Shown here one piece after another: positions 10,372 through 18,372 of a DNA stretch of 64,000 nt (within the stretch, counting starts at the first letter, position 1; each line of letters starts with the position of its first letter). The stretch covers positions 1,116,001 through 1,180,000 of the forward strand of contig NZ_CP011541.1 of assembly GCF_001021025.1 (NCBI RefSeq), written 5' to 3'. The notes under the pieces were generated by a model. That model did no database searches, was not told the origin of the DNA, and saw only the letters and a program-made list of their open reading frames with translations. A program made the position numbers and the translations under genes. The stretch is from Corynebacterium epidermidicanis (GTDB lineage Bacteria > Actinomycetota > Actinomycetes > Mycobacteriales > Mycobacteriaceae).

Positions 10372-11163
10372 ATGCGAATTGGACGAATTGCCACCCCTGA
10401 AGGAATGACCTTCTGTGTCTTCGACGACGAAGGAACCACCGCTAAGCAGATCTCCGGCCACCCATTTGAAGCCCCGCAGTACACCGGCAAGGAATGGCCT
10501 TTGACCGAGGTACGTCTGCTGGCTCCAATGCTGCCAGGCAAGATCGTCGCGCTGGGGCGTAACTACGCCGACCACGTTGCCGAGGTTTTCCAGAAGAGTG
10601 CTGAATCCCTGCCTCCGACCATCTTCATTAAGCCGTCTACTGCGGTGATTGGGCCAGGCGCGGCCATTAAGATCCCGGACTTTGCCACCAAGGTCGAATT
10701 TGAAGGCGAAGTGGGTATGGTCATTTCCAAGGCCTGCAAGAACGTCAAGGCGGAAGATTGGCAGGACTACATCCTGGGCTTTACCATCGTCAACGATGTT
10801 TCCTCCCGTGACCTGCAGTTCGCCGACGGCCAGTGGGCGCGCGCAAAGGGCATCGATACGTTTGCTCCGATGGGGCCGTGGATTGAAACTGATCTTTCCA
10901 AGTTCGAGTTCGACAATATCTCCATCAAGGCGCACCTCACCCACGACGGTGAAACCACCACGCCGCAGGACTCCAACTCCCACCAGATGATCAAGACTTT
11001 CGGTGAGATCCTGGAAATGATCACGGCGTCCATGACGCTCCTGCCTGGCGACGTCGTCATCACCGGCTCACCGGCTGGCACCAAGGAAATGGTTCCTGGC
11101 GACTTCATCGAGATTGAAGTCCAGGGCATCGGCAAGCTTGGCAACCCGATCGAGCGCGCTTAG
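10372..11163 (+). CDS. odx: FAH-superfamily protein, probable oxaloacetate decarboxylase
   Basis: A 263-residue member of the fumarylacetoacetate hydrolase superfamily. LGRNYADHV and the metal-binding EFEGEVGMVI are present, as is the active-site lid region VNDVSSRDLQ. The C-terminal GDVVITGSPAGT is the family hallmark. In C. glutamicum the gene at the same place (between the DnaQ-like gene and gltX, Cg1458) encodes a metal-dependent oxaloacetate decarboxylase, so that activity is the best guess; acylpyruvase activity is possible because the families overlap. It is expressed from its own leaderless promoter. Confidence 0.82.
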   Translation: MRIGRIATPEGMTFCVFDDEGTTAKQISGHPFEAPQYTGKEWPLTEVRLLAPMLPGKIVALGRNYADHVAEVFQKSAESLPPTIFIKPSTAVIGPGAAIKIPDFATKVEFEGEVGMVISKACKNVKAEDWQDYILGFTIVNDVSSRDLQFADGQWARAKGIDTFAPMGPWIETDLSKFEFDNISIKAHLTHDGETTTPQDSNSHQMIKTFGEILEMITASMTLLPGDVVITGSPAGTKEMVPGDFIEIEVQGIGKLGNPIERA

Positions 11164-11194
11164 GTCTACGACCTTCGCGAATTGAAAGACATAG

Positions 11195-11274
11195 AACCCG
11201 ATAGTCTGGGCATAACAGCTGCTACTTGCCTAATTCTGGCGCAGTAGTGAACGCTTTGCTCCGACTATCGGGTT
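11195..11274 (+). terminator. Long-range inverted repeat between convergent genes
   Basis: AACCCGATAGTC at 11195-11206 and its exact complement GACTATCGGGTT at 11263-11274 are separated by 56 bases. A smaller CTACT/AGTAG stem lies inside. Four T bases follow on the plus strand. It sits between the convergent FAH-family and small membrane-protein genes, so a terminator is the simplest reading, though the loop is much longer than in ordinary terminators. Confidence 0.5.
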
Positions 11275-11275
11275 T

Positions 11276-11545
11276 TCATCTGTTTGGAATCCGGCGAAAC
11301 TCTCGTCCCACCCAACTAATGAGTAACCCCGTCACCAAAAAGACCGCCATCTCGATGATCACTAACGGGTGACGGTTTTCCACGAGGGCTAACGCAGCCA
11401 GCACCAGGTGCCCGATGAGAATAAGTTTGGGTGTGATCACAGGTCGGGTGCCCCGGAGGGATGCGATGAACCAGTCGATGACCTTGCACAATAAGGTGAG
11501 CCCCAGCGAGATGAGTACCCCGGCCATGAGGTAGAGATAGAGCAC
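11276..11545 (-). CDS. Small membrane protein of unknown function
   Basis: The 89-residue product has hydrophobic segments at about residues 1-22 (LYLYLMAGVLISLGLTLLCKV), 38-58 and 62-80, so two or three membrane spans are likely. The frame extends further upstream, but the GTG at 11545 is chosen because it is preceded by a GGGGAG ribosome site with five-base spacing and because a longer version would overlap the divergent methyltransferase gene. The family is not recognised. It ends 2 bp from the long inverted repeat. Confidence 0.55.
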   Translation of the reverse strand: MLYLYLMAGVLISLGLTLLCKVIDWFIASLRGTRPVITPKLILIGHLVLAALALVENRHPLVIIEMAVFLVTGLLISWVGREFRRIPNR

Positions 11546-11578
11546 GGTAACTCCCCACACTTCTTCGAAAGGGAACAC

Positions 11579-12133
11579 ATGAACCACGATTTCGAACAAT
11601 TCTACGCATCCCAGGACCAGGTGTGGTCGGGCAATCCCAATGAGAACTTGGTCAATGCCCTCGGCGATGTGCCCCCGGGCACCGCGTTGGATATCGGGTG
11701 TGGCGAAGGTGCCGACGTGAAGTGGCTGCATGACCAGGGCTGGGTAGTTACCGGAATCGATCCCTCCGCGACCGCGATCGAACGCACCCGGGCGAAATGC
11801 CCGGAGGCCACCCTGCACGTGGGAACTTTCGAGGAACTCGAACTAGGCACCTATGACCTTATCGTCGCCTCCTACGTGCCGCTGGCCAAAGACGCAGGCA
11901 AAAAGCTCAAGGCCTGCCTCAATGACGGCGGAAAGCTAGTGTTACTGCACCACGAGTTCCCGCTGCACCAAGCACCCGAGGACTACCTGATGCCGCACAA
12001 CGCTCATGAGCTGCTGGGCGGGGAGTGGGACATTAAAGTGACTAAGAAGCAGCGCAGCGTGCAGCATGGAAAAGGCAAGCACCACAAGGACGATCTGCTT
12101 CTAACAGCTACAGTCCGAGAGCACGCAAAATAG
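11579..12133 (+). CDS. Class I SAM-dependent methyltransferase
   Basis: A 184-residue Rossmann-fold methyltransferase. Motif I is ALDIGCGEGADVKWL (about residues 36-50), motif II is VVTGIDPSATAI and the post-II strand is YDLIVASYVPL. It resembles the TehB/thiopurine-type small-molecule group, but the substrate cannot be told. The start is fixed by AAAGGG at 11568-11573. The last 26 bases overlap the 3' end of the convergent isochorismate synthase gene. Its upstream gap to the divergent membrane-protein gene is only 33 bases. Confidence 0.8.
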   Translation: MNHDFEQFYASQDQVWSGNPNENLVNALGDVPPGTALDIGCGEGADVKWLHDQGWVVTGIDPSATAIERTRAKCPEATLHVGTFEELELGTYDLIVASYVPLAKDAGKKLKACLNDGGKLVLLHHEFPLHQAPEDYLMPHNAHELLGGEWDIKVTKKQRSVQHGKGKHHKDDLLLTATVREHAK

Positions 12134-13211
12134 TTCGGAGTTTTGCGTCAGTTTCCGCCAACTCGGCGGAAGGGGAGGAGGACGCTACAATCCCGCCACC
12201 GGCCCAGGCGCGCGCGGTGAGCCCATCGGGCTCGACCTCTGCGCAGCGGATGGCCACCATGTATTCGCCATCACCTGAAGCGTCGCACCAGCCGACGGCG
12301 CCGGCGTAAAAGCCGCGTGGGGTTTCTACGGACTCGATGAGCGCTTCGGCGGCGTCGACAGGAGTTCCGCAAATAGCTGGCGTCGGGTGGACCAAAAGGG
12401 CTAGTTCCAGCGCAGTCATCTCGCGAGCGAGCGTGCCCACGATCGGCGTGGCCAGATGCCACATCTCATCGGTCTTGGTCAGCTCCGGCACGGTCGGGGC
12501 TGAAAGGGAGGAGCACACTGGCTCCAAAAGCCGTAGCAGGTGCTCAACCACGAAGCGGTGTTCCGCCAGGTCCTTGGTGCTGGCCTGTAAATCCGCGCCG
12601 GCCACGTGGTCGGCCACGGGATCAGCTGACCTGGGTGCGGAACCTGCAAGCGGGTAAGCCGTCACCGTGGAGCCTTGCAGCTTGATCAACACCTCCGGCG
12701 AACTGCCGACCAGAAATCCGCGGCCTACTGGTCCCAAATCTGCGATGAAGCCATCGAAATTGTGGGAATTGTCGATCAGCCGGGCCGCCACGAGGCGGGG
12801 GTCGACGGGCGTCGTAAAGCTAATGTCCACGGCGCGGGCCAGCACGACCTTTTCCAGCGCGGTGTTTTTGAGCGTTGCTACCGCGGCGGCGACGCGTTCT
12901 TCGTGCTCAGCAGGGTCAGGGTCGAAGCCGGTGATGGCAGCCGTGAGCTCTGAGCCGGGGCCGATGCGGTAGTAGGAGTGGGGTTCCAGTGGGCCGTCTT
13001 CACGAACGATCTTCTCAGGGACGGTCAGCGCAGCGGGGGCGCCCCGCAGGAAGGGCAGCGCGCCCACGACCATTTCTGCCTCGCCGTTCTTCAGTGCCGC
13101 GACGGCGTCCCAGGGGTCCGTGAAGGTGCGGATGCTGCCTTGGGTGCGGACCGAACCGTGCGTGCGGGAGAGCAAGAAATCGGGCGCGGTGGACGGGCGA
13201 GGGTTACTCAT
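12108..13211 (-). CDS. Isochorismate synthase
   Basis: This 367-residue enzyme of the MenF/EntC/DhbC chorismate-binding family converts chorismate to isochorismate, feeding menaquinone or salicylate-type siderophore routes. Visible motifs are EKVVLARAVDI, YPLAGSAPR, KDLAEHRFVVE, HLATPIVGTL, PTPAICGTP and the C-terminal AWAGGGIVASSSP. The length and lack of an extra N-terminal domain fit EntC/MenF. With no siderophore genes nearby, menaquinone is the likelier role. ATG 13211 lies 35 bases from the divergent gltX start, so the two promoters share this space. Confidence 0.9.
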   Translation of the reverse strand: MSNPRPSTAPDFLLSRTHGSVRTQGSIRTFTDPWDAVAALKNGEAEMVVGALPFLRGAPAALTVPEKIVREDGPLEPHSYYRIGPGSELTAAITGFDPDPAEHEERVAAAVATLKNTALEKVVLARAVDISFTTPVDPRLVAARLIDNSHNFDGFIADLGPVGRGFLVGSSPEVLIKLQGSTVTAYPLAGSAPRSADPVADHVAGADLQASTKDLAEHRFVVEHLLRLLEPVCSSLSAPTVPELTKTDEMWHLATPIVGTLAREMTALELALLVHPTPAICGTPVDAAEALIESVETPRGFYAGAVGWCDASGDGEYMVAIRCAEVEPDGLTARAWAGGGIVASSSPSAELAETDAKLRTILRALGL

Positions 13212-13232
13212 AGTTAGTCAAGCTTACTGGAC

Positions 13233-13238
13233 TAGACT
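13233..13238 (+). promoter_or_regulatory. gltX -10 box (leaderless)
   Basis: TAGACT followed by eight bases and ATG 13247, with no ribosome site. Transcription would begin at the start codon. The box lies in the 35-base gap shared with the divergent isochorismate synthase gene. Confidence 0.5.
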
Positions 13239-13246
13239 TGGGTGCC

Positions 13247-14719
13247 ATGACTGAAGTACGCGTACGATTCTGCCCGTCCCCGACCGGCGCCCCACACGTC
13301 GGCATGGTCCGCACCGCACTGTTCAACTGGGCCTACGCCCGCCACACCGGCGGTAAGCTCGTCTTCCGTATTGAGGACACCGACGCTGCTCGCGACAGCG
13401 AAGAAAGTTACCAGGCGATCATCGACTCGCTGACCTGGCTCGGCATGGACTGGGACGAAGGCGTTGTCACCGGCGGGCCGCATGAGCCGTACCGTCAGTC
13501 CCAGCGCATGGACATCTACGCAGAGGTACTGCAAAAGCTTATCGACGCCGGCCAGGTCTACCCAGCGTATTCCACCGCGGAAGAAGTGAAGGAGCGTCAC
13601 ATCGCCGCCGGGCGCGACCCACAGCTGGGCTACGACAACTTCGACCGGGACCTCACCGAGGAGCAGGTAGCAGCGTTCAAGGCCGAGGGGCGCGAGCCAG
13701 TGTGGCGCCTGCGTATGCCGGATCAGGACTGGACGTGGACCGACCTGGTGCGTGGGGAGATCACCTTCCAGTCTTCGACTCAGCCGGATTACGTGGTAGC
13801 CCGCTCCAACGGCGCGCCGCTGTACACGCTGGTTAACCCGGTTGACGATGCGCTGATGGGCATCACCCACGTGCTGCGTGGCGAGGACCTCCTGCCGTCG
13901 ACCCCGCGCCAGTTGGCCCTCTACGAGGCGCTGAAGCGTATCGGCGTGGCTTCGTTTACGCCGGAATTCGGCCACCTGCCGTTCGTGATGGGTGAGGGCA
14001 ACAAGAAGCTGTCCAAGCGCGACCCGCAGTCGAACCTGTTTAACCATCGCGATAACGGCATCATCAAGGAGGGCATGCTGAACTACCTGGCGCTGCTCGG
14101 GTGGTCCCTTTCCGCAGACAAGGACATCTTCTCGGTCGACGAGCTGGTCGCGAACTTTGACGTCCACGACGTGCTTTCGAACCCAGCTCGCTTTGACCAG
14201 AAGAAGCTGGAGGCTATCAACGCCGACCAGATCCGCCTGCTTCCGGAGTCCGAGTTTGCCGAGCGCTTCCGCGCGTGGCTGGAGGAGTACACGGACTTCC
14301 CGGCAACCTATGACGTGGACAAGTTCGCTTTCTTGGCCTCTTTGACTCAGACCCGCATCAAGACCTTGTCGGAAGGCTGGGACCTGGTGAAGTTCCTGTT
14401 TACTGCTGATGAGGACCTGGTGCTCGACGAGAAGTCCGCTCGCAAGAACTTGAAGGAAGATGCCGTCCAGCCTCTCGACGTGGCTATCTCTGTGCTGTCT
14501 GACCTGGACGTTTTTGACACCGCTGCGATCGAAGCCGCACTGTCCAAAGCGCTCATTGAAGATCTGGAGCTCAAGCCACGCAAGGCCTACGGCGCACTGC
14601 GCGTCGCGATCTCTGGAGCAGCGGTTTCACCTCCGTTGTTTGAGTCGATGGAGTTGCTGGGCAAGGAATCCACCCTGGCGCGTTTGCGCGCGGCACGTGA
14701 GGTAACTCCGTTCGCCTAA
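13247..14719 (+). CDS. gltX: Glutamyl-tRNA synthetase
   Basis: The class I synthetase charges tRNA-Glu, and in actinobacteria it is normally non-discriminating, also giving Glu-tRNA-Gln for GatCAB. The 490-residue product has the HIGH-type motif in [13 protein letters not shown] (residues 7-19) and the KMSKS-type motif as KKLSKRDPQ near residue 255. The length is normal. Frame extension to TTG 13238 is rejected because that codon is part of the -10 box. Two tRNA-Glu genes and a tRNA-Gln lie downstream. Confidence 0.96.
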   Translation: MTEVRVRFCPSPTGAPHVGMVRTALFNWAYARHTGGKLVFRIEDTDAARDSEESYQAIIDSLTWLGMDWDEGVVTGGPHEPYRQSQRMDIYAEVLQKLIDAGQVYPAYSTAEEVKERHIAAGRDPQLGYDNFDRDLTEEQVAAFKAEGREPVWRLRMPDQDWTWTDLVRGEITFQSSTQPDYVVARSNGAPLYTLVNPVDDALMGITHVLRGEDLLPSTPRQLALYEALKRIGVASFTPEFGHLPFVMGEGNKKLSKRDPQSNLFNHRDNGIIKEGMLNYLALLGWSLSADKDIFSVDELVANFDVHDVLSNPARFDQKKLEAINADQIRLLPESEFAERFRAWLEEYTDFPATYDVDKFAFLASLTQTRIKTLSEGWDLVKFLFTADEDLVLDEKSARKNLKEDAVQPLDVAISVLSDLDVFDTAAIEAALSKALIEDLELKPRKAYGALRVAISGAAVSPPLFESMELLGKESTLARLRAAREVTPFA

Positions 14720-14734
14720 GCGGTTTTAGCTAAG

Positions 14735-14764
14735 GCTGGCTTCCCTTATTGGGGGCCAGCTTTT
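14735..14764 (+). terminator. gltX terminator
   Basis: GCTGGC (14735-14740) pairs with GCCAGC (14755-14760). CCC/GGG adds three more pairs inside, and TTTT follows. It starts 16 bases after the gltX stop. Confidence 0.75.
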
Positions 14765-14780
14765 GTTATGTTTTGGGATT

Positions 14781-14957
14781 ATGTGGAAGTTTCGTCAGGC
14801 GCTGGGGTTGGTTCAGGTTGATCCGTTGGACACATTGATTGATCTTCTGGAGCAGATGCCTGCCGAACTGCAGGAGCTGCCTGGCAACGATCCTCGCGTG
14901 GTAGCGTGGTTGCAGGATCGCGCTTTGCTGGAGCAGCCCGGAATCGCGCCCCGTTGA
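14781..14957 (+). CDS. Small hypothetical protein
   Basis: A 58-residue product, MWKFRQALGL to EQPGIAPR, acidic and leucine-rich in the middle (DPLDTLIDLLEQMPAEL). No domain is recognised and no membrane segment is present. A TATGTT -10 box at 14767-14772 lies eight bases before ATG 14781, the leaderless spacing found for neighbouring genes. It lies between the gltX terminator and tRNA-Gln. It could be a real small gene, but the evidence is promoter spacing and reading frame only. Confidence 0.5.
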   Translation: MWKFRQALGLVQVDPLDTLIDLLEQMPAELQELPGNDPRVVAWLQDRALLEQPGIAPR

Positions 14958-15035
14958 CCTGCAGATTTGTCCAACTGACATGGTTGTGGTTATAGTATTC
15001 CTCGTTGCACAGCGCGCTTAGCGGCTGGAAAACAT

Positions 15036-15107
15036 TGGCCTATGGTGTAATTGGCAACACTAGGGTTTCTGGTACCCTCATTCTAGGTTCGAGTCCTGGT
15101 AGGCCAG
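15036..15107 (+). tRNA. tRNA-Gln (CTG)
   Basis: Cloverleaf: acceptor TGGCCTA/TAGGCCA, anticodon stem AGGGT (15062-15066)/ACCCT (15074-15078) with anticodon CTG at 15069-15071, and T-arm TTCGAGT. Discriminator G at 15107. CCA is not encoded. Confidence 0.95.
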
Positions 15108-15144
15108 CAGCAGTTCACTGTACTGCATAAACAACAGTAGTCCT

Positions 15145-15217
15145 GCCCCGTTCGTCTAGCGGCCTAGGACGTCGCCCTCTCACGGCGGTAACACGGGTTC
15201 AAATCCCGTACGGGGTA
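15145..15217 (+). tRNA. tRNA-Glu (CTC), copy 1
   Basis: 73 bases: acceptor GCCCCGT/ACGGGGT, anticodon CTC in the loop CTCTCAC, T-arm GGGTTCAAATCCC, discriminator A. It is identical over its full length to the second copy at 20513-20585. Confidence 0.96.
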
Positions 15218-15225
15218 CACAATGA

Positions 15226-15257
15226 AAGAGCTCCTTCCTTGGAAGGAGCTCTTTTTT
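15226..15257 (+). terminator. Terminator after tRNA-Glu copy 1
   Basis: A perfect 13-bp stem: AAGAGCTCCTTCC (15226-15238) and its complement (15241-15253), a 2-base loop and a T-run. It is a strong rho-independent terminator. Confidence 0.9.
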
Positions 15258-15273
15258 GATGGAAGAACCTCAA

Positions 15274-15297
15274 AATAGTCATTTCAAACTGACTATT
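15274..15297 (+). promoter_or_regulatory. Palindrome upstream of GTPase module, candidate operator
   Basis: AATAGTCA (15274-15281) and TGACTATT (15290-15297) are perfect inverted halves with an 8-base spacer. They lie 27 bases upstream of the TAGACT -10 box (15324-15329) of the leaderless GTPase gene. The placement near the -35 region suits a repressor or activator site. No regulator gene is adjacent. Confidence 0.4.
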
Positions 15298-15336
15298 AGA
15301 GGCTAGGTGTCTGCCCTTCTGACTAGACTGTTAGGC

Positions 15337-16488
15337 ATGAACCAAAATAGGACAGTCGACCAGCAAATCGCGGTCTTTGGACAATCTGGAAGTGGCAAAA
15401 CGGTGCTGTTGTGCTCGTTTTATGGTGCTGCTCGCGACAAAATTCAACTTGATCAGTCACTCTTTGATCTGCATGCTCAAGACAACCGGCACACCACTCT
15501 CATCTCACAATATTTAGGAATGAAAGAGGATCATAAGGTTCCGCAACTGACTCGATTTGCATCAGTCCAAACGGAGTTTAAGCTCAAGCAAAAAGGACTC
15601 GGGCTCAAAGAGTTGGCAAAAACTGATTCAGTGCGCCTTACTTGGTGGGATTACCCAGGTGACTGGTTTGAGAGGGGAACATCCACCGAATCTGAACGCC
15701 AAGATAAGGCCCAAACTTTCCGCAAACTGCTGGGATCAGATGTCGCACTATTCCTAGTCGATGGCCAACGATTGCAGGAGTACGTCGGCGAGGAAGAACG
15801 ATACTTGCGGTATCTTTTCGATAGTTTTTCCAGCACCCTCAACGACATTCAAGACGACATTCTCCAAAGCGGTGGTTTGCTCAAGCAGTTTCCGAGGATT
15901 TGGGTACTAGCGTTATCCAAGGCTGATCTATGGCCCGACATGACGGTTCAGGACTTTGAAAATCTTTTGAACAAGAAGGCTGCAAGTGAGATCAATACAC
16001 TTCGGTCCAAATTGCTTGAATTTATTGAGGACGACGAGGCATTTTCATTTGGCAAAGACTTTCTGCTGCTTTCCTCCGCGAAGTTTTCACTGGGGTCCAT
16101 TGACATGAGTGAGCGCAAAGGGATCGATGTTCTTTTGCCATTGGCTTGTGTATTGCCAATACAACGACATCTTTGGTGGCACGAGCTCAAGATATTGCCG
16201 ATGAATCTTGCAGAGAAGCTGCTGGACTTGGAGCTAGTTAAGGCTCTGGTGCCTGTTGCAATCAAAGCTTTGCGCATAGGAAAAGGTACAGGGAAAATAA
16301 AGTATTTGGCGGCGGGCGCCTTTGCAGATCTCGTCGAACAAATGGCTGATCAGTCTTTTGATAGTCTGGCGCGAATCCAAGCCGAGGCTACTGAAAAACG
16401 CGAATTTTTAAGGGCATTGGTCGCGGATTTTACTCAGCGTCTGAACCAAGCCGAAAATGATCGAGTACTGCTTAGGGATTCAAAATGA
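15337..16488 (+). CDS. P-loop GTPase-like protein of an accessory two-gene module
   Basis: A 383-residue protein from ATG 15337, chosen because TAGACT (15324-15329) is seven bases upstream (leaderless); an in-frame GTG at 15307 is possible. The P-loop GQSGSGKT is at residues 15-22. A DxPG Walker B/G3-type motif (DYPG, residues 105-108) is in WWDYPGDWF. An SKAD G4-type specificity motif is at 194-197, followed by a helical C-terminal part. This fits a TRAFAC-class GTPase of the kind found in bacterial conflict modules, but the exact family is not certain. The base composition is clearly more AT-rich than the core genes. It overlaps the next gene by ATGA. Confidence 0.7.
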   Translation: MNQNRTVDQQIAVFGQSGSGKTVLLCSFYGAARDKIQLDQSLFDLHAQDNRHTTLISQYLGMKEDHKVPQLTRFASVQTEFKLKQKGLGLKELAKTDSVRLTWWDYPGDWFERGTSTESERQDKAQTFRKLLGSDVALFLVDGQRLQEYVGEEERYLRYLFDSFSSTLNDIQDDILQSGGLLKQFPRIWVLALSKADLWPDMTVQDFENLLNKKAASEINTLRSKLLEFIEDDEAFSFGKDFLLLSSAKFSLGSIDMSERKGIDVLLPLACVLPIQRHLWWHELKILPMNLAEKLLDLELVKALVPVAIKALRIGKGTGKIKYLAAGAFADLVEQMADQSFDSLARIQAEATEKREFLRALVADFTQRLNQAENDRVLLRDSK

Positions 16489-16814
16489 CCTTGATGTGGG
16501 CCACACGAGGGCAAAACTGGGGTTTCCAGTTTCTCGAGGATGGTGGCGAACTAGATCCGTTGCCTACTTACAAACGGGCCTTTGCTAATAAGACAGATGT
16601 TGCTGAATTTGTGGGCGTTGGTAGTGAATTTACCGCAGCCAGAATTATGGACCCATTGGGGCGCACTGATCATGCCGGAAGAGTGATTCCACACGATTTT
16701 GTTTTGCGGGGAAAGATGGCCGAAGGAATTCACAGTATAGAAGACGTGCAGGAAATAATTTGGCCGATCGTTGCTGAAAAATACGATGAGATTTGGGGTC
16801 GAAAATCGTTTTAG
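16485..16814 (+). CDS. Partner protein of GTPase-like gene, unknown function
   Basis: A 109-residue protein translationally coupled (ATGA overlap) to the GTPase-like gene. It is not recognised with confidence. The aromatic-rich N-terminus (NWGFQFLEDGGELDPLP), DPLGRTDHAGRVIPHDFVL in the middle and a short acidic helical end are visible. Such small coupled partners of GTPases could be regulators or GAP-like, which is inference. AT-rich like its neighbour, with no signal peptide or membrane span. Confidence 0.6.
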   Translation: MTLMWATRGQNWGFQFLEDGGELDPLPTYKRAFANKTDVAEFVGVGSEFTAARIMDPLGRTDHAGRVIPHDFVLRGKMAEGIHSIEDVQEIIWPIVAEKYDEIWGRKSF

Positions 16815-16825
16815 ACCCTTTGCTA

Positions 16826-16981
16826 CTACGGGTACACCGTCGCGTCGTTTTCGCCTGCACGGGAAATCATCTTGGAGTCGTCCACGGAGCACTTCAGGGT
16901 GTAAATCTGGCAGGTCTTTGAGAAAAAGGAGCCGACCGCGGGGTTAATTGCGATTGGAACTTCTCGATACTCGAGAGGATG
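16826..16981 (-). pseudogene. 3' fragment of an unidentified gene
   Basis: A start-less minus-strand frame of about 50 codons encodes LEYREVPIAINPAVGSF, then KTCQIYTLKCSVDDSK, and ends ENDATVYP before TAG. Codon use and composition look like real coding sequence, and the two cysteines suggest the tail of a secreted domain. It is cut by an in-frame TGA at 16982-16984. The parent family is not recognised. The rest of the gap up to dadA (to 17138) shows no gene. Confidence 0.4.
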
Positions 16982-17138
16982 TCAGGCCGCCTTGAAAGCT
17001 TCCAACAAAATTCGCGAACCCGCGGGTCGCAGCGCCCCGCACCGCGCCGTCGAAAAGCCCAAACCCTAGCCCGACCCAAACTGCCGGGGTACTGTGATGA
17101 GTATCTCATCTGGTGATGCAAATTCGAGGAGGTTCCCC

Positions 17139-18362
17139 ATGACGCACACGATTGTCATCGGCGCAGGTATGGTTGGGCTTGCTACCGCCTGGCACCTGCA
17201 GGGATACGGGCACGAGGTCACGGTTATTGATCGCGCCGGTGTGGCAGCTGGTTCGAGCTGGGGGAATGCGGGCTGGCTCACTCCGGGCAAGTCCATTCCG
17301 CTGTCGAATGCCAGCTTGTGGGCTTATGGACCGAAGGCGCTGCTCGACCCGGATGCGGCGATGTCGGTACCCACTCGCGTGGATCTGAGGCTCTGGGAAT
17401 TCTGCGCGCGCTTCATGGCTCGTGCGAACCAGAAGTCGTGGGATGACACGATGGCGGGGCTGACTCCGATCGATAAGATTGCGCTGGAAGCTTTCGACGA
17501 GCTCGCGGGAGGCGGCGTCGATTCCTGGACGAAGGAAGGCCCGTTCGTCATCGCCTTTGAAAACGAAGCCCAGGCCCGCGGGTTCCATGAGGAAATTGAG
17601 GGCGCTATTCGCCACGGGCAGGATGTCCCGTATGAGCGCCTGGATAACCCGCGCGAACTGGTATCTCAGCTTTCCGATAATGCTCGCGTGGTGTATCGAC
17701 TCGAAGGGCAGCGCTTTTTTGAACCCGCGCCATTTGTGGAGGCGTTGGCCCGCGCCGTGACGCAGCGTGGCGGTGTGATTGAGACTGGCGTCGCGGTGGA
17801 GGAAGTTAACTCGACGAGGCTGCCGATCATCAAGCTGTCGACCGGCGAGTACCGCACGGCCGACAATGTAGTGGTCGCTACGGGCGCGTGGCTGCCCAAG
17901 CTGGTGCGCAAGCTTGGGGTCAAGCAACTGGTGCAGGCGGGTCGGGGTTATTCCTTCACGGTTGCTACCGACGAACCCATCGAGTACCCGGTGTATCTTC
18001 CGGAGGAGAGGCTGGCCTGCACCCCTTATCAGGGCCGTTTCCGAATCGCGGGCACGATGGAATTCCGTGGCCCAGACGAGCCGTTCCAGCCGCGCCGCGT
18101 CCAGGCGATGGTCAAGCATGCCAAGAAGATGTTGCGTGGCGTGGATTTCGATGACCTGCAGGATCAATGGGTGGGCTCCCGCCCAGTCACGCCCGACGGT
18201 TTGCCACTCATTGGCGAGACGAAGGCCCCCAACGTTTATGTGGCCGGCGGCCACGGCATGTGGGGCATGGTCTTAGGTCCGGCCACCGGCAAGCTTTTGG
18301 CCGCCCAGATCGCCACCGGGGTGGTTGACCCGATGTGTCGCCGGTTTGATCCGCTGCGCTAG
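17139..18362 (+). CDS. dadA: D-amino-acid dehydrogenase (DadA family FAD oxidoreductase)
   Basis: A 407-residue FAD-dependent oxidoreductase. It has the dinucleotide-binding motif GAGMVG (residues 8-13), the DadA-typical GSSWGNAGWLTPGKSIPLS, a central substrate domain and the C-terminal WVGSRPVTPDGLPLIGET plus VAGGHGMWGMVLGPATG. It would deaminate D-amino acids to oxo-acids and pass electrons to the respiratory chain, acting on the membrane's inner face. The start is fixed by a perfect AGGAGG at 17127-17132. It stands between the AT-rich GTPase module and a broken regulator, with core-like composition. Confidence 0.88.
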   Translation: MTHTIVIGAGMVGLATAWHLQGYGHEVTVIDRAGVAAGSSWGNAGWLTPGKSIPLSNASLWAYGPKALLDPDAAMSVPTRVDLRLWEFCARFMARANQKSWDDTMAGLTPIDKIALEAFDELAGGGVDSWTKEGPFVIAFENEAQARGFHEEIEGAIRHGQDVPYERLDNPRELVSQLSDNARVVYRLEGQRFFEPAPFVEALARAVTQRGGVIETGVAVEEVNSTRLPIIKLSTGEYRTADNVVVATGAWLPKLVRKLGVKQLVQAGRGYSFTVATDEPIEYPVYLPEERLACTPYQGRFRIAGTMEFRGPDEPFQPRRVQAMVKHAKKMLRGVDFDDLQDQWVGSRPVTPDGLPLIGETKAPNVYVAGGHGMWGMVLGPATGKLLAAQIATGVVDPMCRRFDPLR

Positions 18363-18372
18363 CGGGCGTCGA

